Source: Candidatus Uhrbacteria bacterium
Lineage (GTDB): Bacteria > Patescibacteriota > Patescibacteriia > 2-12-FULL-60-25
Direction of reading: 5' to 3'
Length of the DNA: 6,462 nt
Assembly (NCBI GenBank): GCA_023246415.1
Contig: JAHFIK010000028.1
Span: 1-6,462 of the forward strand
Positions 1 through 4,334 of the stretch are shown here, piece by piece. Position 1 is the stretch's first letter, and the number at the start of each line of letters is the position of its first letter. The position numbers and the translations under genes are program-made. Below the pieces are notes generated by a model. The model was not told the DNA's origin, ran no database searches, and worked only from the letters and a program-made list of their open reading frames with translations.

Positions 1-79
1 CGGTGCCGACAGATTTCGGATGCGTGTCGCATCCGAACATCAGCAGTGTTGCAAGACACAGAATGGAACGAATGCGCAT
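1..79 (-). CDS. Lipoprotein-like gene, N-terminal part only
   Basis: The gene starts at ATG 79-77 and runs off the left edge, so only 26 residues are visible. They show two arginines, a hydrophobic stretch (about residues 5-16) and Cys17 in the context MFGC. This looks like a lipoprotein signal peptide with a loose lipobox; the residues at -3 and -2 (Met, Phe) are not the classical ones. The start is supported by an AGGAG site at 87-91, seven bases upstream. It is the last visible gene of the minus-strand series and lies 188 bases downstream of the 120-residue gene. That gap carries three consecutive stem-loops. The mature domain lies outside the window, so no function can be given. A plain secretion signal is the main alternative. 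Confidence 0.62.
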   Translation of the reverse strand, partial: MRIRSILCLATLLMFGCDTHPKSVGT

Positions 80-131
80 GGGAGCGCTCCTTTCGAACGG
101 ACGTGTTGGTGTTGTGTTGTACGAGACCGAT

Positions 132-170
132 GAGATCACCAGCGTCTGCACGGTGCAGACTGATGACCTC
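132..170 (-). promoter_or_regulatory. 17-bp stem-loop in leader of the lipoprotein-like gene
   Basis: Arms 132-141 and 161-170 pair, and inside them 144-150 pairs perfectly with 154-160. A two-base bulge (142-143) separates the stems. Two non-Watson-Crick positions are G-U wobbles if the RNA is the minus-strand transcript and A-C mismatches on the other strand, which fits transcription with the genes. There is no U-tract, so this is not a classical terminator. The minus-strand blocks ATCAGTC, GCAC, GTGC and GCTGGTG recur in the leader hairpin at 1989-2023. Confidence 0.6.
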
Positions 171-178
171 ATTGATCC

Positions 179-201
179 CTGGGAGTGTTCGAAGCTCCCA
201 G
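179..201 (-). other. Stem-loop, 7-bp stem with 9-base loop
   Basis: CTGGGAG (179-185) is perfectly complementary to CTCCCAG (195-201). The loop contains TTCGAA. It is the middle of three consecutive hairpins that fill the gap between the 120-residue gene and the lipoprotein-like gene. Confidence 0.5.
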
Positions 202-219
202 AGGGTGAGGAGGTGGGCT

Positions 220-247
220 CTGGAGATCGCGACGCGCGATGCTCCAG
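220..247 (-). other. 12-bp stem-loop shortly after a stop codon
   Basis: Arms 220-231 and 235-247 pair over 12 bp with one bulged base (241) and a three-base loop. It begins about 20 bases after the stop codon of the 120-residue gene, in the position that the post-stop hairpin takes in the other gaps. Its sequence is not of the GGGAA family and no U-run follows, so it may act as a 3'-end stability or processing element rather than a terminator. Confidence 0.5.
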
Positions 248-266
248 AAATTGGAAAGGGTGAATG

Positions 267-629
267 TCAGGAATCACGGTTCAGCTCCCGTGCGAATTCG
301 AGGTGACTTTCAGGAATACCTTCGATCTCGTGCCAACGTTCGGAAGGAAGGAGATGGCAGAGGAGTTCCCACTTTGGGAAGACCTTGCGCCAGCTCTTTT
401 TTCCTTCTTCACCTTCGGGATTGAAGGTTGAGATGGCATAGCCGTCACGTGCCGCATTGATTTGCGCGCGCGGTCCATCGACGTCGATGTTCGCCGTGAA
501 CGTTTTTCCGTGGTCGAGATCTTGCAGGGTGAAGACCACGGATCGGAGCTTGGGACGTGGCGTTGCCTTGGTCACGAACTTGATGCGACCGTTGTCATCC
601 ATCCAGATTTTTTGATTGTCGAAATTCAT
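267..629 (-). CDS. Hypothetical soluble 120-residue protein
   Basis: I do not recognise this family. The protein has 120 residues, no signal peptide and no membrane segment, unlike most neighbours, so it is probably cytoplasmic. The first two thirds look beta-rich (for example RSVVFTLQDLDHG and TFTANIDVDGP, about residues 29-53). The C-terminal third is charged and Trp-containing (W80, W87, W99). There is a single Cys at residue 91. I chose ATG 629 because GGAG (636-639) lies six bases upstream. A GTG at 641 in the same frame would add four residues, with a good AGGAG (654-658) but 12-base spacing. A perfect palindrome (659-674) abuts that upstream site. The gene follows the 114-residue membrane protein gene across a 179-base gap that holds a full two-hairpin module. 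Confidence 0.72.
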   Translation of the reverse strand: MNFDNQKIWMDDNGRIKFVTKATPRPKLRSVVFTLQDLDHGKTFTANIDVDGPRAQINAARDGYAISTFNPEGEEGKKSWRKVFPKWELLCHLLPSERWHEIEGIPESHLEFARELNRDS

Positions 630-658
630 GCGTTTCTCCACATTGGTTCATCTCTCCT

Positions 659-779
659 ACCACAGTTCTGTGGTGGAATGGAAGTGTGCGGCGTTCGAGA
701 ATTCACCGAAGAATCGCTCGAGCGCCAGATTCTTCCGGGAAGCGCATCAGGTGAGTGACGCGCTTCCCGAGAGGAAGAA
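659..779 (-). promoter_or_regulatory. Two-hairpin intergenic module, copy 1
   Basis: Hairpin 1 has an inner stem 737-749/756-768 (GGGAAGCGC type) and an outer stem 730-736/773-779 (TTCTTCC/GGAAGAA). Its one imperfect inner pair is a G-U wobble on the minus-strand RNA. The linker GGAAGAATCTGGCGC follows. Hairpin 2 pairs 690-704 with 711-726, and a small palindrome (659-674) sits next to the Shine-Dalgarno site of the downstream gene. Flanks and linker match copy 2 (1554-1655) closely, while the middle of hairpin 2 is unrelated. No U-tract is present. Confidence 0.72.
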
Positions 780-808
780 AGGAACGTGACGGCCGACGGC
801 GACGTGCG

Positions 809-1153
809 TTACCGGTTGCAGGTGTTCCTGATATTTTCAGGAATGTCTCCAGAATGCTGTTGGTCGTAGGTGCGGAGCGTATCGCAGTCCCGTATCTCGT
901 CGGGGATGACGTAGATGATTGGCATGCCAATTTCTGCCATCGTGATGTTTAGGCGGTTCGCCGCTTGAATGATCGTAAGGAATTCGCGATGCGATCGTTG
1001 GCGCAGTTCACGCTTCTGCGTTTCGGCGGATGTCGGAATCAATGCGACGCCGACGATCGCCAACACGATCATGATGACTGCCGTTTTAAACTCCGGGCGA
1101 TAGATGATCGCCCATAGCCCCATGGTGCGATCATCTGAATTGTAATTGTTCAC
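809..1153 (-). CDS. Small single-pass membrane protein, 114 residues
   Basis: The family is not recognised. Start GTG 1153-1151 is preceded by AGGAG eight bases upstream; an in-frame ATG at residue 11 is possible but has no such site. Residues 1-23 are polar, about 24-39 form one membrane segment (AVIMIVLAIVGVALI), and the rest is a ~75-residue soluble domain. The Arg/Lys-rich patch after the membrane segment (KRELRQRSHR) makes the orientation ambiguous. Near the C-terminus Cys90 and Cys112 are 22 residues apart; the same spacing occurs in the gene just upstream, which hints at a disulphide and an outside location. Only 29 bases, with no hairpin module, separate it from the 111-residue gene, so these two are probably translated as a pair. 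Confidence 0.72.
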   Translation of the reverse strand: MNNYNSDDRTMGLWAIIYRPEFKTAVIMIVLAIVGVALIPTSAETQKRELRQRSHREFLTIIQAANRLNITMAEIGMPIIYVIPDEIRDCDTLRTYDQQHSGDIPENIRNTCNR

Positions 1154-1182
1154 GGAATAATCTCCTGTGGGTTGAGCGATGC

Positions 1183-1518
1183 TCACTGAATGCCCAGGCA
1201 GGCATCGAGGAGCGTCGCACGAAATTCGATATCCGTTGGTGAGGTAAACGCGTAGATATCGCCACAATCCGTTAACCGAATTGGAGCGATGATGCGTGTG
1301 CCATCTGGGCGAACCAGTTGCTGGCTACGCTTCAGATCGGTCACATCCATCCGAGCCCGTGTGAGTCGCGGCTCGATCACCTTGTCGAGCCGGAGCTCGA
1401 GCTGTGCAATGGTGCGTGATTGCGCTGAGGTAATGACGCCAAAGATGATGGACGGAATTGCGATAGCCATCAGTAACGCGGCGATCGCAATGGCGGGCGT
1501 TGTTTTGATTTCTGTCAC
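1183..1518 (-). CDS. Small single-pass membrane protein with coiled coil, 111 residues
   Basis: Start GTG 1518-1516 has AAAGGAG just upstream. After a short N-terminus (MTEIKTT) residues 8-30 are strongly hydrophobic, a signal anchor. Residues 33-66 are rich in heptad-spaced Leu/Ile and Arg (IAQLELRLDKVIEPRL) and probably form a short coiled coil. The C-terminal domain holds Cys85 and Cys107, 22 residues apart as in the next gene. The layout (anchor, coiled coil, small Cys-paired domain) suits an envelope protein that oligomerises. It lacks the prepilin motif, so it is not a type IV pilin. The family is not recognised. It is tightly linked to the 114-residue gene that follows. Confidence 0.73.
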   Translation of the reverse strand: MTEIKTTPAIAIAALLMAIAIPSIIFGVITSAQSRTIAQLELRLDKVIEPRLTRARMDVTDLKRSQQLVRPDGTRIIAPIRLTDCGDIYAFTSPTDIEFRATLLDACLGIQ

Positions 1519-1553
1519 GGATGTTCTCCTTTGGGTTTGGTGTTTTTCTGACG

Positions 1554-1655
1554 GAAGTGTACGGCGCTCAATGGGTCCTGCTGCGGGGTCCGTCTTGAGC
1601 GCCAGATTCTTCCGGGAAGCGCATCAGGGTGAGTGAGGCGCTTCCCAAGAGGAAG
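1554..1655 (-). promoter_or_regulatory. Two-hairpin intergenic module, copy 2
   Basis: Hairpin 1 has inner stem 1614-1626/1634-1646 and outer stem 1609-1613/1651-1655, starting 14 bases after the stop of the 97-residue gene. The linker on the minus strand is GGAAGAATCTGGCGC, identical to copy 1. Hairpin 2 has a perfect 9-bp stem, GGCGCTCAA (1563-1571) with TTGAGCGCC (1595-1603). In copy 1 the same arms read GGCGTTCGAG/CTCGAGCGCC: both sides changed and pairing was largely kept. The motif GAAGTGTRCGGCG on the far side (from 1554 here, 681 in copy 1) is also shared. Confidence 0.75.
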
Positions 1656-1669
1656 GGGCGGGTGATGCG

Positions 1670-1963
1670 TTACTGCGAAGCGATTGGCCATCCGGGCGCG
1701 ATGGCGCGGGACTTCGTGTCCTCGGACAGTGCATTCCAACGTGAGTTCTCGCGCCGGATCACATCTCGTTGTGCGATCGTGGTCGTCGTTTCACGCCGTT
1801 GGACGCTTTGTTGTTTGCGAGCGATGTTTTGCAGGTCGAGCGTCAATAGGACGCCGAGGATCATGCCGCCGTATACAAGCGTTGCGAGCACGGTCAACGC
1901 AGCCCGGCGCGATATGGTGATAGTGACGGATTCCGACAGCGATTCTGGCAGTTGTCGATTCAT
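1670..1963 (-). CDS. Small single-pass membrane protein, 97 residues
   Basis: Start ATG 1963-1961 has AAGGAG upstream with good spacing. The open frame extends further up, but that part covers the repeated hairpin module and is not coding. Residues 1-20 are polar and end in Arg-Arg; about 21-42 form one membrane segment (AALTVLATLVYGGMILGVLLTL). The remaining ~55 residues are very basic and polar (QQSVQRRETTTTIAQRDVIRR) and probably helical. There is no cysteine. The family is not recognised. It lies between two hairpin modules, with a 151-base gap to the 111-residue gene downstream. Confidence 0.68.
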   Translation of the reverse strand: MNRQLPESLSESVTITISRRAALTVLATLVYGGMILGVLLTLDLQNIARKQQSVQRRETTTTIAQRDVIRRENSRWNALSEDTKSRAIAPGWPIASQ

Positions 1964-1988
1964 TACGTTCTCCTTCCGAATCTCCAGC

Positions 1989-2071
1989 GCCACCAGCCTC
2001 CGCACCGTGCGGGACTGATGGGCCTGGTTCTTCGGGGAAACGCATCGGGGAGATGATGCGCTTCCTGAAGA
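1989..2071 (-). promoter_or_regulatory. Two-hairpin intergenic module, copy 3
   Basis: Hairpin 1 pairs 2036-2046 with 2055-2065 and has an outer stem 2029-2033/2067-2071. Its one non-Watson-Crick pair is a G-U wobble on the minus-strand RNA. The linker is CGAAGAACCAGGCCC. Hairpin 2 pairs 1989-1996 with 2015-2023 and 2000-2005 with 2007-2012, and shares sequence blocks with the leader hairpin at 132-170. The module lies 26 bases before the start codon of the 97-residue gene. Confidence 0.7.
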
Positions 2072-2089
2072 TGAATAATGGGATGTGAT

Positions 2090-2187
2090 CCCGCTTGAAT
2101 GGGCGAGTGCGAACTCGTCCGTTCGAGCGGGAGGGGAAGGTCGAATCAATGATGATCCGAACTTCCCCGTGGCGAGGCGAGCGCCTC
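2090..2187 (-). other. Three extra consecutive stem-loops after the 53-residue gene
   Basis: From the stop codon at 2196 outwards there is a GC-rich hairpin GAGGCG/CGCCTC (2174-2187), a long hairpin with 14 of 16 pairs (2133-2148/2153-2168), and a hairpin with 9 of 10 outer pairs (2090-2099/2122-2131) enclosing a second stem CGAGT/ACTCG. With copy 3 of the module this makes five stem-loops back to back, so the 232-base gap has almost no unpaired DNA. None has a U-tract. Confidence 0.6.
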
Positions 2188-2195
2188 AGCCATGT

Positions 2196-2357
2196 TTAGA
2201 GCTGTTCGAGCGGGTCTTCAGTGTCCGGAAGCTTGCCGAGCAAGCCGAGTCCGAATGTTAGGTAGACGGTTGCGACATACGAAACGCCGGCGAGGATGCC
2301 CATGCCGATGCCGACGCCAAGCATGACGGGAACGGTAACAAGATGACGAGCCTTCAT
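2196..2357 (-). CDS. Very small hydrophobic membrane protein, 53 residues
   Basis: The ATG at 2357-2355 opens a 53-residue protein, MKARHLVTVP followed by a continuous Gly-rich hydrophobic stretch (about residues 8-40) that is long enough for one long or two short membrane helices, then an acidic tail ending PDTEDPLEQL. The Gly-zipper-like run GVGIGMGILAG suggests close helix packing. The ribosome-binding site is weak (AGAAAG only), but the leader is CAA-rich and the frame is clean between two hairpin modules, so I think it is real. The family is not recognised. Small holin-like or regulatory membrane peptides look like this, but nothing here proves either. Confidence 0.62.
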   Translation of the reverse strand: MKARHLVTVPVMLGVGIGMGILAGVSYVATVYLTFGLGLLGKLPDTEDPLEQL

Positions 2358-2373
2358 GATTGTGACTTTCTAT

Positions 2374-2489
2374 TTGTTGTTGGTGTTGTGATCTCTAGCG
2401 AAGTCATGGGACGTCATCTCGTGTGATCAAGATGTCGTGCCAAGTTCTTCGGGGAAACGCATCGGGGAGATGACGCGTTTCCCAAGAAC
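2374..2489 (-). promoter_or_regulatory. Two-hairpin intergenic module, copy 4, with CAA-rich leader
   Basis: Hairpin 1 pairs 2452-2463 with 2472-2483 (one G-U wobble on the minus-strand RNA) and has a perfect outer stem GTTCTT (2444-2449)/AAGAAC (2484-2489). It begins three bases after the stop codon of the 38-residue gene. The linker is CGAAGAACTTGGCAC. Hairpin 2 pairs 2409-2419 with 2430-2441 with small bulges. An unstructured CAACACCAACAACAA stretch (2374-2390) then leads to the start of the 53-residue gene. Confidence 0.7.
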
Positions 2490-2492
2490 GAG

Positions 2493-2609
2493 CTAGTCAC
2501 TGCTCATCTGCATTGGACGGCTATCTGAGGCACTGTCGTGCGCAAGCGCGTTGTCCATCAGCTGAATGATTCCGCAGATTGCAATGACGAAGATGATTGC
2601 TTTGAACAT
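2493..2609 (-). CDS. Tiny secreted or membrane peptide, 38 residues
   Basis: Start ATG 2609-2607 is preceded by GGAGG with four-base spacing, a strong site. The product begins MFKAIIFVIAICGIIQLMDNALAHDS. Residues 3-17 are hydrophobic and the short ALA-H site (about 22-24) resembles a signal peptidase site, so a very short mature peptide (~14 residues, DSASDSRPMQMSSD) may be released. Alternatively it is a single membrane helix with a polar tail. The longer open frame upstream runs through the hairpin repeat and is not coding. The stop codon nearly touches the next hairpin. The family is not recognised. Confidence 0.6.
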   Translation of the reverse strand: MFKAIIFVIAICGIIQLMDNALAHDSASDSRPMQMSSD

Positions 2610-2641
2610 GATTCCTCCGGATGTGTGCAAGGTGTCTTCTG

Positions 2642-2726
2642 AGAAGTCATAGCGGACCACTTCAGTTGAAGAAGTTGATGCGCTAAGTTCTTCCGGGAAA
2701 TGTGTGTGCATTTCCCAAGAGAAGAA
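2642..2726 (-). promoter_or_regulatory. Two-hairpin intergenic module, copy 5 (61-bp repeat)
   Basis: Hairpin 1 has a perfect 8-bp stem GGGAAATG (2695-2702)/CATTTCCC (2709-2716) and an outer TTCTTC/GAAGAA stem (2688-2693/2721-2726). The linker is GGAAGAACTTAGCGC. Hairpin 2 has TAGCG (2650-2654)/CGCTA (2681-2685) around ACTTC/GAAGT (2659-2663/2671-2675). Bases 2642-2702 recur at 3112-3172 with one difference (2665). Confidence 0.75.
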
Positions 2727-2746
2727 GTTGGGGGTGGACGGTGCGT

Positions 2747-3076
2747 TTAGAATTCGCGTTGGCTTGGCGCGTGACAGACGGCGATGAGCTTGTTTCGATC
2801 GTCCTCTGTCGGTTGACGACTGATGTTTTTGAGAACATCGAGGCACGCATCTGTTTGCGTAGGACTCAGCGAGGTTTTGTCGAATTGATACTTACTGTCG
2901 TAGTACTCGACGGTGAATCCGTTGGAATGTGCCAGCCGTTCCTGACAGGCGTAGAACGATTGACCGAGTACATTCATGAAGAAGTTTTGCCGATAGGCGA
3001 AGCCGCAGAGTGCGAGCGCGGTGACGATTCCGAATAGCGCGAAGAACACGGTTGCGAGTCTGAGTGCGATTTTCAC
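2747..3076 (-). CDS. Small signal-anchored protein with cysteine pair, 109 residues
   Basis: Start GTG 3076-3074 has AAAAGGAAA about nine bases upstream. Residues 5-27 form a signal anchor or signal peptide (LRLATVFFALFGIVTALALCG). The remaining ~80 residues are a soluble, Tyr/Asp-rich domain with Cys44, Cys78 and Cys101. The C-terminal pair (78 and 101, 23 apart) resembles the 22-residue pair in the 111- and 114-residue proteins, and the stretch CLDVLKN...RNK can be loosely aligned with CDTLRTY...NIRN of the 114-residue protein. This suggests, but does not prove, a related disulphide-bonded outside domain. The family is not recognised. It is followed and preceded by the two nearly identical 61-bp repeats. 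Confidence 0.73.
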   Translation of the reverse strand: MKIALRLATVFFALFGIVTALALCGFAYRQNFFMNVLGQSFYACQERLAHSNGFTVEYYDSKYQFDKTSLSPTQTDACLDVLKNISRQPTEDDRNKLIAVCHAPSQREF

Positions 3077-3111
3077 GATATGTTTCCTTTTGTTGTTGAG
3101 TTCTCTGTTCT

Positions 3112-3187
3112 AGAAGTCATAGCGGACCACTTCAATTGAAGAAGTTGATGCGCTAAGTTCTTCCGGGAAATGGTGTAAGCATTTCCC
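3112..3187 (-). promoter_or_regulatory. Two-hairpin intergenic module, copy 6 (61-bp repeat)
   Basis: Hairpin 1 is GGGAAATG (3165-3172)/CATTTCCC (3180-3187), starting 21 bases after the stop of the 135-residue gene. The stem is the same as copy 5 but the loop differs. The linker and hairpin 2 match copy 5 except one base (3135), which turns CTTCAGTTGAAG into the perfect palindrome CTTCAATTGAAG. The outer TTCTTC stem is lost in this copy. A CAACAACAAAAGGAAA leader follows. Confidence 0.75.
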
Positions 3188-3208
3188 TTCAGAGGTTGAG
3201 GTTGAAAG

Positions 3209-3616
3209 TTACAGTTGAACGCGTTCGCTTGGAGGTGGAATGCGGACCGTGGTTGGCTTTGATCGGCGAGGCGTGGCTTGAGGAACAAGCTTGCTGGAAT
3301 CGAAGCCCTCTGCCATCTGTCGCGATGTTGCCGTGTCAATAAATTCTTGACGGGCTTTTGCGACCTCTCGATCTAACCCTGGCTGCATGGCATCCAGTTT
3401 GCGTTGAAGGGCGAGGCATCGGCTTCTGCTGAGAATCGGATTGCCTGGATCGCAGAGCCTTGCGGTTCTGGGTGCGCTTGGGTTTGCGCCGGTGTCTTCT
3501 TGAGCTTGTGTTTGCGATGAGCTCGATGCGGGTTGCGATTTTGAAATCGTATCGCAGGCTTTGCCAAGGCAGGCACAGGTGAGAAAAAAACCGACGAGAG
3601 CGAATCTTCCAAACAT
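3209..3616 (-). CDS. Secreted or lipid-anchored protein with disordered linker, 135 residues
   Basis: The product starts MFGRFALVGFFLTCACLGKACD. Residues 4-19 are a signal peptide, and Cys14, Cys16 and Cys21 make a lipoprotein possible, although no site fits the lipobox well. Residues 25-50 are a Ser/Gln/Ala-rich, probably disordered linker, followed by a small domain with Cys55 and Cys67 and a helical, charged stretch (LQRKLDAMQPGLDREVAKARQEF, about 70-92) and a Pro/Arg-rich tail. I chose ATG 3616, which has only GGA upstream; ATG 3637 would add seven residues (MQKWNII) but has no ribosome site and lies inside a hairpin (3634-3659). The open frame continues further upstream through the tRNA-like sequence and is not coding there. 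The family is not recognised. Confidence 0.66.
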   Translation of the reverse strand: MFGRFALVGFFLTCACLGKACDTISKSQPASSSSQTQAQEDTGANPSAPRTARLCDPGNPILSRSRCLALQRKLDAMQPGLDREVAKARQEFIDTATSRQMAEGFDSSKLVPQATPRRSKPTTVRIPPPSERVQL

Positions 3617-3633
3617 GATGATGTTCCATTTCT

Positions 3634-3689
3634 GCATGCGTCTGGGGAGAAGCGCATGCGGTTCAGTGGTGGTGTTCGGAATTCCGAAC
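3634..3689 (-). other. Two palindromes in the leader of the 135-residue gene
   Basis: GCATGCG (3634-3640) pairs perfectly with CGCATGC (3653-3659) around a 12-base loop and covers the alternative start codon at 3637. Just upstream on the minus strand is a perfect 16-bp palindrome, GTTCGGAATTCCGAAC (3674-3689), five bases after the CCA end of the tRNA-like sequence. They could form the 3' boundary of a processed tRNA-like transcript or a leader structure. Confidence 0.5.
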
Positions 3690-3693
3690 GGGT

Positions 3694-3788
3694 TGGTGGC
3701 AGCGACAGGAATCGAACCTGCATATTCTCTTCTGTTCGAAGAGTTTCGGCCCGTGGGTAGGGCTCCGGAGTCCATACTCGGCGTTGCC
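3694..3788 (-). tRNA. Degenerate or atypical tRNA-like sequence with encoded CCA
   Basis: The 3' half is convincing: T-stem GCAGG/CCTGT around the T-loop TTCGATT, then CGCTGCC, a discriminator A and CCA (3694-3696). The 5' end GGCAACG pairs with CGCTGCC at six of seven positions (one A-C mismatch). The D-arm is short, GAGT-ATGG-ACTC, with a four-base loop lacking a GG pair in a normal context. The best anticodon arm, GCCC-TACCCAC-GGGC, would read CCC but has A instead of U33. A long variable arm CTCTTC/GAAGAG is present. The 95-base length, short D-loop and long variable arm recall tRNA-Sec and allo-tRNAs, but the anticodon is not UCA. It may be an atypical tRNA, a decayed one, or a tRNA-like 3' end used for processing or integration. 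Confidence 0.5.
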
Positions 3789-3798
3789 GTGTTGTAAG

Positions 3799-3862
3799 GG
3801 ACAATCGAGCGCATCATCGTGAGATGCTGCGTTCGAGTGTCCTGAGGTCTTGCGATCTCAGG
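3799..3862 (-). other. Two adjoining strong hairpins after the 94-residue gene
   Basis: The first hairpin after the stop codon (17 bases on) pairs 3841-3849 with 3854-3862, eight of nine pairs, with loop GCAA on the minus strand. The second pairs 3799-3818 with 3823-3842, 17 of 20 pairs, with mismatches exactly at arm positions 6, 11 and 16 and a four-base loop. They share two bases at the junction. No U-tract follows. They separate the 94-residue gene from the tRNA-like sequence. Confidence 0.6.
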
Positions 3863-3879
3863 GGAAAAGATGTGTGAAG

Positions 3880-4164
3880 TTACAGATTGGGACCGGTGAT
3901 GATCAGGAGGGCGAGGCAGAAGCAGATCCCTGCGATGAGCCAACAGGTGTTGGCGGCTTCGGGTGAGATCTTCCTCAGGAAATCCAGCGGTCGGAGGATG
4001 CGGTTGAGAAGGACGTACCCTCTCAGTCTGTTTCGGGTGGATTGCTGAAAAATGATTTCAGCTCTCTGGTTTCCGTATTCGTATACGACCGTGTGCAATC
4101 TTTCCGATGCGTGGAGCGTGAGTGCCAGAAGGCTTGCGGTGAGGATGAGAACGATGAGTGCCAT
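3880..4164 (-). CDS. Two-helix membrane protein, 94 residues
   Basis: Start ATG 4164-4162 is preceded by AAAGGAA with six-base spacing. Residues 2-18 (ALIVLILTASLLALTLH) and about 73-90 (TCWLIAGICFCLALLIIT) are membrane segments. The ~50-residue loop between them is strongly basic in its second half (STRNRLRGYVLLNRILRPLDFLRK), which by the positive-inside rule places the loop in the cytoplasm and both ends outside. Cys74, Cys81 and Cys83 lie in or near the second helix. The family is not recognised; helical-hairpin proteins of this size are often small transport, phage or stress membrane proteins. It sits between a large leader hairpin and the tRNA-like region. Confidence 0.72.
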   Translation of the reverse strand: MALIVLILTASLLALTLHASERLHTVVYEYGNQRAEIIFQQSTRNRLRGYVLLNRILRPLDFLRKISPEAANTCWLIAGICFCLALLIITGPNL

Positions 4165-4192
4165 TGAGTTCCTTTCGAAGTTTTTGTTGTGA

Positions 4193-4308
4193 GGGACACA
4201 TGGGGCGACCACTATCTCTTTGTTTCCGCCATTGGCGGGTATACGTAATTGAGAGATAACGATGATCGCTCCGTGTGTCCCCGGAAGCCTTCTATCGAAA
4301 GCTTCCGG
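4193..4308 (-). promoter_or_regulatory. Large structured intergenic region, copy 1 of a second module type
   Basis: Post-stop hairpin 4281-4308 (CCGGAAGC/GCTTCCGG with further pairs) is followed by a long imperfect stem between 4193-4219 and 4252-4281, with GGGACACA and TGTGTCCC as its closing ends. Its loop holds another hairpin, CCGCC/GGCGG (4226-4238). The whole is ~115 bases. The arms resemble those at 4588-4631, including CGGAGCGATCATC on the minus strand. Mismatches are mostly transitions; two are wobbles on the minus strand and two on the plus strand, so the sense strand is not settled by pairing. Confidence 0.65.
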
Positions 4309-4334
4309 TGGAGTTGAGGTTGAGTTTGAGGGTG

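Noticed and set aside
1183..1518. Type IV pilin-like protein
   Set aside because: Hydrophobic N-terminus followed by a helix, but no prepilin peptidase site (G before F/M with Glu at +5).
1964..2149. Upstream extension of the 97-residue gene
   Set aside because: It covers the hairpin module; a good ribosome site immediately precedes ATG 1963.
2610..2846. Upstream extension of the 38-residue gene
   Set aside because: It overlaps the 61-bp repeat and the end of the 109-residue gene; GGAGG precedes ATG 2609.
659..3187. Integron attC sites separating gene cassettes
   Set aside because: One gene per unit and imperfect hairpins fit the idea, but I find no GTTRRRY/RYYYAAC core sites at the hairpin bases, and the stems have conserved primary sequence unlike attC.
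659..3187. CRISPR array
   Set aside because: The repeats are few, several hundred bases apart, variable in sequence and separated by genes.
3694..3788. tRNA-Sec
   Set aside because: Length and T-arm sequence resemble selC, but the anticodon loop does not contain UCA and the acceptor stem is 7 rather than 8 bp.
3617..3943. Upstream extension of the 135-residue gene
   Set aside because: It would run through the palindromes, the tRNA-like sequence and the two hairpins; the signal peptide begins at residue 1 of the shorter form.
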